Positions 27,023-36,022 of a DNA stretch of 64,000 bases are shown here, one piece after another. Numbering within the stretch: position 1 is the first letter of the stretch; each line of letters opens with the position of its first letter. Origin of the DNA: an uncultured candidate division WPS-2 bacterium (GTDB lineage: Bacteria > Vulcanimicrobiota > Vulcanimicrobiia > Vulcanimicrobiales > Vulcanimicrobiaceae). The translations under genes were made by a program, and so were the position numbers. The notes under the pieces are model-generated. The model saw nothing but the letters and a program-made list of their open reading frames with translations. It was not told the DNA's origin and ran no database searches. The stretch lies in contig CALEYW010000043.1 of the NCBI GenBank assembly GCA_937927945.1, forward strand, positions 62,001-126,000. Reading direction: 5' to 3'.

Positions 27023-27636
27023 CGATCGTCGTTCCGCGGGGCGCCGAGGCCCGCGCGGTGCGCAAGGGGAATCCGAACGCCGGCATCGTCGAGGTCGCGG
27101 CAGGTGCGCGGGCCGCGGCGTCGCTGCCCCAGATCCCAGCCGGTGAGGCAGCAGTCGTGCTCGGATTGTGCGGCGCGCTGCGCGATCTCACCGTCGGCGA
27201 CGTCGTCGTCTACCGTCGCGTCGCCGGCGACACGGCGGAGGTCGAGCTCGACGTCGGACTGCGCGACGAACTCGCGTCGTCGCTCGGGGCGACCCTCGTC
27301 GATGCGTGGACCGTCGATCACGTCGTCACGACCGTCGCCGAGCGCGCGGCCCTCGCGTTCGGTTCCGCCGCGGACGTCGTCGATATGGAAGGAATTCACC
27401 TCGCCGCCGCACTCGCCGCACGTGGCGTGCGGTTCGCGATGGTGCGGATCGTCAGCGACGATGCGTCGCGCGATCTTCCGGCACTCGAGCGTGCGATCCG
27501 CGCCGACGGCTCCATCGACGTCGCACGGATCGCGGCCGCGTTCGTGCGCTCGCCGCGCGCAGCATATGCGTTCTCCCGCGACGTGCGACGCGCGCTCCGC
27601 CGGCTCGGCGAGACCAGCGCCGTCCTCTCGCGGTAG
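27019..27636 (+). CDS. hpnG: Adenosylhopane nucleosidase/phosphorylase HpnG
   Basis: GTG at 27019 overlaps hpnI by four bases and gives 205 residues. The fold is nucleoside phosphorylase-like: GLCGALRDLTVGDVVVY near the N-terminus and the Met-Glu ribose-binding motif in VVDMEGIHLAAAL. HpnG removes adenine from adenosylhopane, giving (phospho)ribosylhopane, directly after HpnH. It is convergent with hpnB. Confidence 0.8.
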   Translation: MTIVVPRGAEARAVRKGNPNAGIVEVAAGARAAASLPQIPAGEAAVVLGLCGALRDLTVGDVVVYRRVAGDTAEVELDVGLRDELASSLGATLVDAWTVDHVVTTVAERAALAFGSAADVVDMEGIHLAAALAARGVRFAMVRIVSDDASRDLPALERAIRADGSIDVARIAAAFVRSPRAAYAFSRDVRRALRRLGETSAVLSR

Positions 27637-27692
27637 CACGGGCCCAATTCGCAAGGACCGTCTCGCGGGCCCTTCCTGGTCCGCGTATGGCT

Positions 27693-27704
27693 CCCCGCAA
27701 GGGG
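27693..27704. terminator. Short GNRA-loop hairpin between convergent hpnG and hpnB
   Basis: CCCC-GCAA-GGGG at 27693-27704 forms a compact hairpin with a GNRA tetraloop in the 97-base gap between two convergent genes. Two GGGCCC palindromes lie 25-50 bases upstream. No T-run is present. It may serve as a bidirectional transcript end. Confidence 0.3.
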
Positions 27705-27733
27705 GTAGGGCGATTCGGGGATCGAGTCTCTGT

Positions 27734-28912
27734 TTACGCCGGTCCCGGCGGCGTGAACGTGCGGCCTTTCCAGGCGCCGCCGGCGCCGCGAGCGTGCCGC
27801 CGGGCGGAGTCGACCGTCATCGCGGTGTAGAGCGCGCCGGCGAGCGGGAGCGCCAACGCGACGAGCGGACGCACGCGATAGAGGCGCAGCGTCGGCGCAT
27901 ACGCCAGCGCCATCGCTCCCCACGCGAGCGCTCCCGGCAGGGCGAGATCGATTCGGCGCCGACGTACGCCGTCGACCGTTGCCGCGACGGGGACGTAATA
28001 GAGCAGCATCATTCCCGCGACCGTTCCCGCGAGCAGCAGCGGCGAGTAGCGGAGCTGCGTGTACGCGGTGCGTGCGACCATCGACCAGATCGTGCTCAAC
28101 GACGCGTACGGGCGGATGCTGCGCGAACGCGTCGCTAGACCGAGCCAGAGGCTACCGCCGCTGCGCTTCACTGCCGCGGCGAGCGCGCAGTCGTCGATCA
28201 GCTCGCCCGCGATCCGTTCGACGCCGCCGATCCGTCGCAGCGCGTCGTCGGAGAGCAGGACGCAGCCGCCGGCTGCAGCGGCCGTCGCGCGCGCGTCGTC
28301 GTTCACCCATGCGAACGGATAGAGCATGCGGAAGAAAAAGACGAACGCCGGGATCAGCAGCTGCTCCGCGGCGGACGTGCAGTGCAGCGCGACCATCTGC
28401 GAGACGAGCGCGCGATCCTGCGCCGTCGCGGTCGCAACGAGCCGTGCGAGCGTGTCCGGGTCGTGCTCGACGTCGGCGTCGGAGAACCACCAATACGCCG
28501 GTCGCGCGCCGCTCGCACGTGCCGCGGCGATGCCCTCGGCCAGCGCCCAGACCTTCCCCGTCCAACCGTCGGGCCGCGGTTGCGCTTCGATGACGCGCGC
28601 CCGCTCGTGCGCCGCGTATCGGTCGATCGTCACGCGCGCGGCGTCACCGGTGCCGTCGCCGCTGCGATCGTCGACCAGCGTGACGGAGAAGCGGCCGGGG
28701 TACTCCTGCGCGAGCAGCGACCCGAGCGTACGCGCGACGACGTCCGCCTCATCGCGAGCCGGCACGACCGCATGCACGTCGGGCACGGCGCCGCCCGGGG
28801 CGGGATCACGAAGGCCGTCGGCACGCGAGTCCCAAAACCGACCGCGAGCGACGATCAGACCGACCCAGGTCGCCGCACCAATCCACGCCGCTACACGAAG
28901 CACCTTGAGCAT
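27734..28912 (-). CDS. hpnB: Hopene-associated glycosyltransferase HpnB
   Basis: The 392-residue GT2 glycosyltransferase has one N-terminal membrane helix (VLRVAAWIGAATWVGLIVAR), the nucleotide-binding VDDRSGDGTGDAA, DxD in WWFSDADVEHDP, and several C-terminal helices. This matches the HpnB family found in hopanoid loci, whose exact reaction is unsettled. Its ATG (28910-28912) overlaps the TTG start of shc on the other strand, so the two genes share an overlapping divergent start. Confidence 0.82.
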   Translation of the reverse strand: MLKVLRVAAWIGAATWVGLIVARGRFWDSRADGLRDPAPGGAVPDVHAVVPARDEADVVARTLGSLLAQEYPGRFSVTLVDDRSGDGTGDAARVTIDRYAAHERARVIEAQPRPDGWTGKVWALAEGIAAARASGARPAYWWFSDADVEHDPDTLARLVATATAQDRALVSQMVALHCTSAAEQLLIPAFVFFFRMLYPFAWVNDDARATAAAAGGCVLLSDDALRRIGGVERIAGELIDDCALAAAVKRSGGSLWLGLATRSRSIRPYASLSTIWSMVARTAYTQLRYSPLLLAGTVAGMMLLYYVPVAATVDGVRRRRIDLALPGALAWGAMALAYAPTLRLYRVRPLVALALPLAGALYTAMTVDSARRHARGAGGAWKGRTFTPPGPA

Positions 28913-30887
28913 TCAGAGCACGCCTTCGAATCGCGACAGCGACCGCCCCTCCGAAACCGCGCTCGATCACGCGATCGACCGCGCCGTCGACGCGCTGTTC
29001 CGGCTGCAAGATCCGGTCGGGTATTGGTGGGCGGAGCTGCAGTCGAACGTCACGATCACGGCGGAAGTCGTCCTGCTGCACCATGTGTGGGGAACGTTCG
29101 ACCGCGTCCCGCGCGCGGCTGCGGAGAGATATTTCCGCGAGAACCAGCGCGAGCATGGCGGTTGGGAACTCGCCTACGGTGACGGCGGCGAGTTGAGCGT
29201 CAGCATCGAGGCCTACATGGCGCTCCGTCTGCTGGGCGTTCCGGCCGACGATCCCGCACTGCAGCGCGGGCGCACGTTCATCCTCGCGCGCGGCGGGATC
29301 AGCGCCAGCCGGATCTTTACCAAGATGCACCTCGCGCTGCTCGGCGCCTACGAGTGGAGCGCGCTGCCGTCGCTGCCGCCGTGGCTGATGGTGCTCCCCG
29401 AACGCGGGCCGTTCTCGATCTACGACCTCTCGAGCTGGGCGCGCGGCAGCACGGTCCCGCTCATCCTCCTCTTCGCGAAGAGACCCGTCTACGGCCCGCG
29501 GCTGAACCTGGACGAGCTCTATGCCGAAGGCCGCGCGAACGCCCGCTTCACGCTGCCCGCAGCGCGCGACGCTTTCGAAGCGTTCTTCAACGCGGTCGAT
29601 GCGGCGTTCAAGTGGACGGAGCGCACGGGTTTGACGCCGTTTCGCGAGCGCGGTCTCGCGCTCGCGGAGAAGTGGACCGTCGAGCGCCAGGAAGAGACCG
29701 GCGACTGGGGCGGGATCATCCCCGCGATGCTCAACGCGATGCTGGGCCTGCGCGCGCAGGGATATGCTCTCGACGATCCCGTCGTCGTGCGCGGCTTCGC
29801 GGCACTCGACGGGTTCACGATTACCGCGAACGGTGCGTACCGCGTGCAGCCCTGCATCTCGCCGGTGTGGGACACGGGCCTCGCGGTGCGGGCGCTCGTC
29901 GACGCGGGCGTGCGGCGCGACGAGCCGCGGCTGGTCAGCGCGGCGACGTGGCTGATGGACAAGCAGATCGTCGCCCGCTACGGCGATTGGGCGGTAAAGA
30001 ACCGCACCGGGAAGCCGGGCGGCTGGGCGTTCGAGTTCGAGAACGCGTGGTATCCCGACGTCGACGATACGGCGGTGGTCGTGATGGCGCTCGCCGCGGT
30101 GGACCATCCGCAGCCGGAACGCATCGGTGCGGCGATTGAGCGCGCGGCGCAGTGGGTCGCGACGATGCAGTGCCGCGCCGGCGGCTGGGGCGCGTTCGAC
30201 GTCGACAACGACAAGGACTGGCTCAACCGCATCCCCTACGGCGATCTCAAGGCGATGGTCGACCCCAACACCGCCGACGTCACGGCTCGCGTGCTCGAGA
30301 TGGTCGCGCGCTGCGGCCTTGCGGGGTTCGATCGCGCGCGCTTCTCGCGCGGCCTCGACTACCTGCTCGCGGAACAGGAAGCGGACGGGGCGTGGTTCGG
30401 CCGCTGGGGCGTCAACTACGTGTACGGCACGAGCGGCGCGCTCGCCGCGCTCGCGCCCATCACGGCGCAGGCGGCGGAGAATTCAGCGCGGCTGCGCCGG
30501 ATCGACGCGGCGGTCGTGCGGGGCGCCGTCTGGTTGAAGAGCGTGCAGAACGACGACGGCGGTTGGGGGGAGACGACGGCGAGCTACACGGACCCCGCGC
30601 TGCGTGGGATCGGCCCGAGCACCGCGAGCCAAACGGCGTGGGCGCTGATCGGACTGCTGGCGTGCGCGCAGCGCCACCCGTCGATCGCCGACGCATTCGC
30701 CGCGGCAATCGAGCGCGGCGTCGCGTTTCTGCTCGCGACGCAAACCGCGGCCGGCACGTGGGATGAGCCGGAGTTCACCGGGACCGGCTTTCCGGTGAAC
30801 TTCTACCTGAACTACCACCAGTACCGGCTGCACTTTCCGCTCTCGGCTCTCGGCCGCTACGCGGCGATGCGTCGCTCCTCGCGCTGA
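28905..30887 (+). CDS. shc: Squalene--hopene cyclase
   Basis: TTG at 28905 gives 660 residues. The protonating motif DVDDTA is at about 385-390, and several QW motifs are visible (GGWELAYGDG, GGWGAFDVDND, DGGWGETTASY). YHQYRLHFPLSALGRY closes the protein. The enzyme folds squalene into hopene or diplopterol on the inner membrane. No ATG is found near the N-terminus; TTG is the first start in frame and gives a normal family length. It is divergent from hpnB and converges with the diiron gene, overlapping 31 bases. Confidence 0.93.
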   Translation: MSIQSTPSNRDSDRPSETALDHAIDRAVDALFRLQDPVGYWWAELQSNVTITAEVVLLHHVWGTFDRVPRAAAERYFRENQREHGGWELAYGDGGELSVSIEAYMALRLLGVPADDPALQRGRTFILARGGISASRIFTKMHLALLGAYEWSALPSLPPWLMVLPERGPFSIYDLSSWARGSTVPLILLFAKRPVYGPRLNLDELYAEGRANARFTLPAARDAFEAFFNAVDAAFKWTERTGLTPFRERGLALAEKWTVERQEETGDWGGIIPAMLNAMLGLRAQGYALDDPVVVRGFAALDGFTITANGAYRVQPCISPVWDTGLAVRALVDAGVRRDEPRLVSAATWLMDKQIVARYGDWAVKNRTGKPGGWAFEFENAWYPDVDDTAVVVMALAAVDHPQPERIGAAIERAAQWVATMQCRAGGWGAFDVDNDKDWLNRIPYGDLKAMVDPNTADVTARVLEMVARCGLAGFDRARFSRGLDYLLAEQEADGAWFGRWGVNYVYGTSGALAALAPITAQAAENSARLRRIDAAVVRGAVWLKSVQNDDGGWGETTASYTDPALRGIGPSTASQTAWALIGLLACAQRHPSIADAFAAAIERGVAFLLATQTAAGTWDEPEFTGTGFPVNFYLNYHQYRLHFPLSALGRYAAMRRSSR

Positions 30888-31768
30888 ACGTCCTTCGCCG
30901 GCAACGGCGGGAGAAGCCGCAAGCCGATCAGCGCGAGGGTCGCGAGCGTCGGCATCAACAGCGGCTTGATGAGCCGCGGGTCGAGCCGCTCCATGTGACG
31001 CCGGTTCTCGGCGAGTGCGGTCTCGAGGAACATCACCGGCGTGATGCCGTCCAGCATCGCTTTGATCTGCGCACGCTCGATGTTCGGCAACGGCGGGGTG
31101 TCGGCGCCGCCTTGCGCCGCTCCCACGATCGCGCGCGCGTGGTACTTGAGGCTCCCGTACGCGCGCTGCAGGAGACCGTCGCGTCCGGCACGCGCTTCTT
31201 CATACCGCCACCAGTTGATGAAGAATGCGATGTGGCGCGCTTCTTCCCACAGAACGCCCTCGAAGATCGAGAGCAGCGAATCGGGGAAGAGCCGCTTCTG
31301 ACGGGCCAGCGCGAACGCGCCGAAGCCGACGAACGAGTCGGTGCACTCACCGAAGCCGAAGATCAGGAAATCGTCGCGGCGCGCCGGCGGATCCGCGACC
31401 GGCAGTTGCGGTGCGTCGATGCCGTAGCGTTCGAGTACGTGCGTCATCAGCCGCCCGTGACGTGTTTCCTCGACGCCTTGCAACGCGACCGCTTCGCGGA
31501 TCAGCGGGTCCTCGAGGGTCTGCGCGAATGCCGTCACCATGCGGCCCGCCCGCTGCTCGATCGATCGCGCGTAGCTCCAGAGCGGAAACGCGCGCAGTCG
31601 CTGCAGATAGAGCCCGTCGAGTTCGGGCCAGGGGAGCCGTTCGGGCTCGAACGCGTCGTGTGTGTCGATGAAGGTGCGGCAGAACAGCTCGCGATGCGCC
31701 GCAGTTCCCGGTTTCATGGGCGGCTCTTCCGCCAGCCTCCCCGCGTCATCCTGGGATTCCCGTGTCAT
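30857..31768 (-). CDS. Diiron (ferritin-like) protein inside the hopanoid locus
   Basis: 303 residues from ATG at 31768 (GAAGG just upstream), or 286 from ATG at 31717. Two ExxH motifs, VEETRHGR and WEEARHIA, and an upstream Glu fit a four-helix diiron centre. A helical tail with LMPTLATLALIGLRLLPPLP may contact the membrane. The gene sits between shc and squalene synthase, so a role in modifying a hopanoid, squalene or other polyprenyl lipid is plausible, but no substrate can be assigned. It is only distantly like the diiron protein at 11679. Confidence 0.65.
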   Translation of the reverse strand: MTRESQDDAGRLAEEPPMKPGTAAHRELFCRTFIDTHDAFEPERLPWPELDGLYLQRLRAFPLWSYARSIEQRAGRMVTAFAQTLEDPLIREAVALQGVEETRHGRLMTHVLERYGIDAPQLPVADPPARRDDFLIFGFGECTDSFVGFGAFALARQKRLFPDSLLSIFEGVLWEEARHIAFFINWWRYEEARAGRDGLLQRAYGSLKYHARAIVGAAQGGADTPPLPNIERAQIKAMLDGITPVMFLETALAENRRHMERLDPRLIKPLLMPTLATLALIGLRLLPPLPAKDVQREERRIAA

Positions 31769-31805
31769 TTACCTTCGGAACTCCACGATGTCGGCCCGAG
31801 CCCCT

Positions 31806-31832
31806 CGCCCTTCGACAGGCTCAGGATGACAG
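31806..31832. repeat. REP-like unit, single copy
   Basis: CGCCCTTCGACAGGCTCAGG and the following ATGACAGG match the core CCTTCGACAAGCTCAGGGTGAC of the unit at 54856-54886, with two differences. It lies in the 115-base gap between the divergent diiron and squalene synthase genes, where promoters for both must also lie. Confidence 0.55.
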
Positions 31833-31883
31833 GCCGGTTGCCACCGATCGGCGTCGCCGCGGGTCGTTGGTCGGGACGGCTGC

Positions 31884-32966
31884 GTGATGGAGCGCGCCGA
31901 CCGCGAGTGGAGGTGGTGGACGGGGATGCTGGCTCAAGAACAGTCGGTGACGGTTGCGACGCGTGAATCGAGGCTCATCTTGCCGCGCGTCTCTCGTACC
32001 TTCGCGCTCGGCATCAAGCTGCTGCCGCCCCGCTTGGAGCCGCCGGTTCGCATCGGCTACCTGCTGTGCCGGATCGCCGATACCGTCGAGGACGACATCC
32101 GTCTCACGCCGCAGCGGAAGGCGGCGTTGCTCGACACGTTCCTGGCCTGCTTCGACGACGAGACGGAGGCCAATGCATTCGGTACGGTCGGAGCAGAACT
32201 GACGTCGAGCGAAGACTACCGAGCACTCGTCGCCGCGACCGGTCATGTGTTCCTGATGTGGCGGATGCTCGAGCGGCCGACCCGCGCGATCCTGCGCCGC
32301 TGGGTCGAGGAGATGGTCCGCGGGATGCGGCGCTTCGTGCTCGAGCACCCCGAGGGAATCCGCATCGCGAGCGTCGGCGAGTTTCGCGAATACTGCTACT
32401 ATGTGGCCGGGACGGTCGGGCATCTGCTCACCGAGCTATGGTACGAACACTCGTACGTCGTCGGGAGTCGCACGTACGCGCGCCTGCTCGAGAATTGCGA
32501 AGCCTTCGGTGAAGCGCTGCAGACCGTCAACATTCTCAAGGACATCGCGTGGGACGCGGAGCGCGAGAACGCGATCTACATTCCGTCCGAATTGCTGACC
32601 GCGGTTGGAAGCGGCCACGACGCCATTCTGCGCGCGGAGCGCCGCGCGGCGAATCGCGATGCGCTCGGCCCGCTGATGCAGCTCGCCCACGACGACCTCG
32701 AAAGTGCGCTGCACTACATCGAGGCGATCCCCGCGGCAGCGGTCCGAATTCGGCTCTTCTGCGTGCTGCCGGTGCTGTTCGCGATCGCGACGGTTCGCGA
32801 GCTCGAAGGGAGCGAAGCGATGCTCGTCCCGGGCGGCAGCGTGAAGATCGACCGCGCGGAAGTGCGCGCGCTCGTCATCGCCGCCTCGACGTCGACGCTT
32901 ACGAATCCGACGCTGCGCTGGCTCGCCGACCGCGTGCGCAAGCGCCCCTTCGTTCTTGGCCGGTAG
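31884..32966 (+). CDS. Squalene synthase (single-enzyme, eukaryotic-like type)
   Basis: 360 residues from ATG at 31884, with further ATGs at 31887 and 31926. The first aspartate-rich motif is ADTVEDD (about 65-71), and then come YCYYVAGTVGHLLTELW and LQTVNILKDIAWD. The pattern DTVEDD with YCxYVAGxVG resembles farnesyl-diphosphate farnesyltransferase more than HpnC/HpnD. It would condense two farnesyl diphosphates to squalene in one protein, explaining the absence of hpnCDE here. It feeds Shc. hpnA starts inside its last codons. Confidence 0.82.
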   Translation: MMERADREWRWWTGMLAQEQSVTVATRESRLILPRVSRTFALGIKLLPPRLEPPVRIGYLLCRIADTVEDDIRLTPQRKAALLDTFLACFDDETEANAFGTVGAELTSSEDYRALVAATGHVFLMWRMLERPTRAILRRWVEEMVRGMRRFVLEHPEGIRIASVGEFREYCYYVAGTVGHLLTELWYEHSYVVGSRTYARLLENCEAFGEALQTVNILKDIAWDAERENAIYIPSELLTAVGSGHDAILRAERRAANRDALGPLMQLAHDDLESALHYIEAIPAAAVRIRLFCVLPVLFAIATVRELEGSEAMLVPGGSVKIDRAEVRALVIAASTSTLTNPTLRWLADRVRKRPFVLGR

Positions 32967-33990
32967 CGACGATACACGAACCTTGTCGCGAACCGCGTTC
33001 GTCACCGGCGCCTCGGGTTTCGTAGGCGCCAACCTCGTGCGCGCCCTCCTCGCGGAAGGCTGGCACGTCCGCGCGCTGGTGCGCTCCGGCGCACCCTCGC
33101 TGGACGGCCTTCGCGTCGAGCGCGTCGCGGGCGACGTCTTCGCGCCGGGACTCAGCGACGCGATGCGCGGCTGCGATGCGGTCTTCCACGCCGCGGCCTT
33201 CTATAGTCTCTGGTACCGGGACCGCGCCGCGCTGATGCGGGTCAACGTCGAGGGCACCCGCTACGTGCTCGCCGCCGCGCGCGCCGCCGGGGTTCCGCGG
33301 GTCGTGCACACGAGTTCGGTCGCCGCGATCGGCGTGCGGCCTGACGGGCTGGCGGCCGACGAGACGTACCAGAGCCCGCCCGAGAGGCTGGTCGGTACCT
33401 ACAAGCGCTCGAAGTATTTGGGCGAGCTGGAGGCGCGGCGCGCGTTCGCCGCGGGCCAGGACGTCGTCATCGTCAACCCGGCGACGCCGGTCGGTCCGTG
33501 GGACGCCAAACCGACGCCGACCGGTGAGATCATCGTCCGCTTTCTGAGTGGCCGCATGCCGGCGTACGTCGACACCGGACTCAACCTGGTCGACGTCGCG
33601 GAGGTCGCCGAAGGCCACCTCGCGGCGTACGAACGCGGCGTCGCCGGCCAGCGGTACATCCTGGGAAACGAGAACCTCACGCTGCGGGCGCTGCTGGAGC
33701 GGCTCTCCGTTTTGAGCGACCGCCCGGCGCCGCGGGTGCGTCTGCCGCGCGCGATTCCGCTCGCATACGCCGCACTGCGCGAGTTCGTCCTGGCGCGCGT
33801 CGGGATCGCGCCGGACATCTCCTTCGAAAGCGTGCGCATGGCCAAGCAGATGATGTTCTACGACGCGACGAAATCCGTCGCTGAACTCGGACTTCGCCAC
33901 CGCGATGGAACCCTCGCGCTCGGGGCTGCGGTCAGGTGGTTTCAAGAACACGGATACGCCCCGGCAGGCGGGCGTCGAGCGGAGGATTGA
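32956..33990 (+). CDS. hpnA: Hopanoid-associated sugar epimerase HpnA
   Basis: 344 residues from TTG at 32956, overlapping squalene synthase by 11 bases; TTG at 32983 is an alternative nearer the first strand. It is a short-chain (extended SDR) enzyme with Rossmann motif TGASGFVGANLVRALL, the VHTSSVAAIG strand and catalytic YKRSKYLGE (YxxxK). HpnA proteins are consistently tied to hopanoid clusters, though their substrate is uncertain. Its TGA overlaps the hpnH ATG. Confidence 0.85.
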   Translation: MAGSDDTRTLSRTAFVTGASGFVGANLVRALLAEGWHVRALVRSGAPSLDGLRVERVAGDVFAPGLSDAMRGCDAVFHAAAFYSLWYRDRAALMRVNVEGTRYVLAAARAAGVPRVVHTSSVAAIGVRPDGLAADETYQSPPERLVGTYKRSKYLGELEARRAFAAGQDVVIVNPATPVGPWDAKPTPTGEIIVRFLSGRMPAYVDTGLNLVDVAEVAEGHLAAYERGVAGQRYILGNENLTLRALLERLSVLSDRPAPRVRLPRAIPLAYAALREFVLARVGIAPDISFESVRMAKQMMFYDATKSVAELGLRHRDGTLALGAAVRWFQEHGYAPAGGRRAED

Positions 33991-35009
33991 TGGCTGTCTC
34001 TCTCAAGCAGGTTATAGCGGTCGGGTCGTACGTCGTGCGTCAGCGCATCGCGGGCCGCAAGCGGTATCCGCTCGTGCTGATGCTCGAACCGCTCTTCCGC
34101 TGCAACCTCGCTTGCGGTGGGTGCGGCAAGATCCAGCATCCGGTCGAGGTCCTGCGCAAACACCTCACCCCCGAGCAGTGTTTCGCGGCGGTCGAGGACT
34201 GCGGCGCGCCGGTCGTGGCGATCCCCGGCGGGGAGCCGCTGCTGCACCCGCAGATCGACCAGATCGTCGCCGGCCTGATCGCGCGCAAGAAGTTCGTGTA
34301 CCTCTGCACCAACGGCATCCGCCTCGAGCAGAGCCTCGAGAAGTTCGCGCCGTCGCCGTACTTCTCGTTCAGCGTGCATCTCGACGGCCTGCGCGAAGAG
34401 CACGATCGCGCCGTCGACCGCGGCGGAATCTTCGACATCGCGGTCAGCGCGATCAAGGCCGCGAAGGCGCGCGGCTTCCGCGTCACGACGAACACGACGA
34501 TCTTCAAGGACGCCGATCCGAAGCGCGTCGCCGAGTTCTTCGACTTCGCGACCGACGAGCTCGAGGTCGACGGGATGATGATCTCGCCCGGCTATCCGTA
34601 CGAGAAGGCGCCGGATCAGGAACATTTCCTGCAGCGCGACCAAACGAAGTCGCTCTTCCGCGAGATCATGGCGCCGTACCGCGCCGGGAAGAAGCGCTGG
34701 CAGTTCAACGCGAGCCCCTTCTTCATCGACTTCCTGGTCGGCGAAAAAGACTACGAGTGCACGCCGTGGGGGATGCCGTCGTACAGCCTCTTCGGCTGGC
34801 AGAAGCCGTGCTATCTGCTCGGTGAGGGCTACGCCGACTCGTACCAGCAGCTGCTGGATGAGACGGAGTGGGACAACTACGGGCACGCCAGCGGCAATCC
34901 GAAATGCACGGATTGCATGGTGCACTCGGGCTTCGAAGCGACGGCGGCCGCCGATGCGATGCGCCCCGGCAACGTCCTGCGCGCCGTGCGCGGCGTGCTG
35001 GCCAAGTAG
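33990..35009 (+). CDS. hpnH: Adenosylhopane synthase HpnH (radical SAM)
   Basis: ATG at 33990 has GGAGG at 33981-33985 and gives 339 residues. The radical SAM cysteines are in RCNLACGGCGK (Cys38, Cys42, Cys45), and PGGEPLLHP follows. The C-terminal region has more cysteines (PKCTDCMVHSGFEA), typical of the HpnH/SPASM-like tail. The enzyme joins a 5'-deoxyadenosyl radical to hopene, making adenosylhopane, the first extended C35 hopanoid and the substrate of HpnG. It needs a 4Fe-4S cluster and SAM. Confidence 0.9.
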   Translation: MAVSLKQVIAVGSYVVRQRIAGRKRYPLVLMLEPLFRCNLACGGCGKIQHPVEVLRKHLTPEQCFAAVEDCGAPVVAIPGGEPLLHPQIDQIVAGLIARKKFVYLCTNGIRLEQSLEKFAPSPYFSFSVHLDGLREEHDRAVDRGGIFDIAVSAIKAAKARGFRVTTNTTIFKDADPKRVAEFFDFATDELEVDGMMISPGYPYEKAPDQEHFLQRDQTKSLFREIMAPYRAGKKRWQFNASPFFIDFLVGEKDYECTPWGMPSYSLFGWQKPCYLLGEGYADSYQQLLDETEWDNYGHASGNPKCTDCMVHSGFEATAAADAMRPGNVLRAVRGVLAK

Positions 35010-35019
35010 CACCGCGAGA

Positions 35020-36018
35020 TTGCAGACCCGTCCCACGCTCGAAGCGTTCGAGCGCTATCTGGAGGGCGCCATCGACCGGCTCGATGACGGCTCGCCGAAC
35101 CGCGCGCTGATCCGCGAGCACTTCGCGCTCGACGATCCACACGGCAAGCGCGGGAAGCGGCTGCGTCCGCGCATCCTGCTCAGCGTCGCCCAGACCGAAA
35201 ACGGCGCGCCGGAGACCGCCTTTCCGGCCGCCGCCGCGCTCGAGCTGCTGCACAACTTCTCGCTGGTTCACGACGACATCGAGGACCGTGACGAACTGCG
35301 TCACGGGCGGCCGACGCTGTGGGCGCGTTTCGGCATCCCGGCGGCGCTCGAAGCGGGCAACGCGCTGTGCGCGCTGAGCTACCTCACGCTGATGGACGAT
35401 TCGGACGGACTTCCCGCGGCGACCGTTGCCGCAATGGCCTCCGCGCTCTATCACGCGCACTACCGCATGTGCCAGGGACAAGCGTACGACATCGGCTTCG
35501 AGACGGCGCCGACGGTCTCGTTCGGCGAGTACGTCACGATGATCGAAGGGAAGACGGCCGCGCTGTTCGCGGCGGCATGCGAACTCGGTGCGCTCGCCGC
35601 CGGCACGTCGCGGGAACGCGCCACCGCCTACGGCCGCGTCGGGCGCGCGTACGGTTTGGCGTTCCAAGTGCGCGACGACGTGCTCGGGACGTGGGGCACG
35701 ACGCTGGAGACCGGCAAGCCCAGCGGCGCGGACATCCGCCGCCGCAAGTGGTCGTTTCCGGTCGTCTGGTCGCTGGCCGGTAGTCCCTCCGCGGACCGCG
35801 CGACGGTCGCCGATGCGTACGCCTCGATCGGCGAGATCGACGACACGCGCGCCGAGCAGGTGATCGCCGCGCTCGAGCGGCTGGGCGCGCAGAAAGCCGC
35901 CGATCTCGCGTGCGCCGGGTACATCGCGGAGGCGAACCGCGTCGCCGCCGAACACGATCTCGACCGCGACGGCCGGCTCGCCGCGATCTTCACGTCCACG
36001 GCGCGCCGAACGGCGTAG
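35020..36018 (+). CDS. Polyprenyl (farnesyl/geranylgeranyl-type) diphosphate synthase
   Basis: TTG at 35020 gives 332 residues. The first Asp-rich motif is in LVHDDIEDRD, the second in FQVRDDVLGTWG. RGKRLRPRILL binds the diphosphate. Chain length cannot be decided safely from sequence. Placement ten bases after hpnH, in a locus with squalene synthase, suggests it provides farnesyl diphosphate for hopanoids. Confidence 0.82.
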   Translation: MQTRPTLEAFERYLEGAIDRLDDGSPNRALIREHFALDDPHGKRGKRLRPRILLSVAQTENGAPETAFPAAAALELLHNFSLVHDDIEDRDELRHGRPTLWARFGIPAALEAGNALCALSYLTLMDDSDGLPAATVAAMASALYHAHYRMCQGQAYDIGFETAPTVSFGEYVTMIEGKTAALFAAACELGALAAGTSRERATAYGRVGRAYGLAFQVRDDVLGTWGTTLETGKPSGADIRRRKWSFPVVWSLAGSPSADRATVADAYASIGEIDDTRAEQVIAALERLGAQKAADLACAGYIAEANRVAAEHDLDRDGRLAAIFTSTARRTA

Positions 36019-36022
36019 CGGT

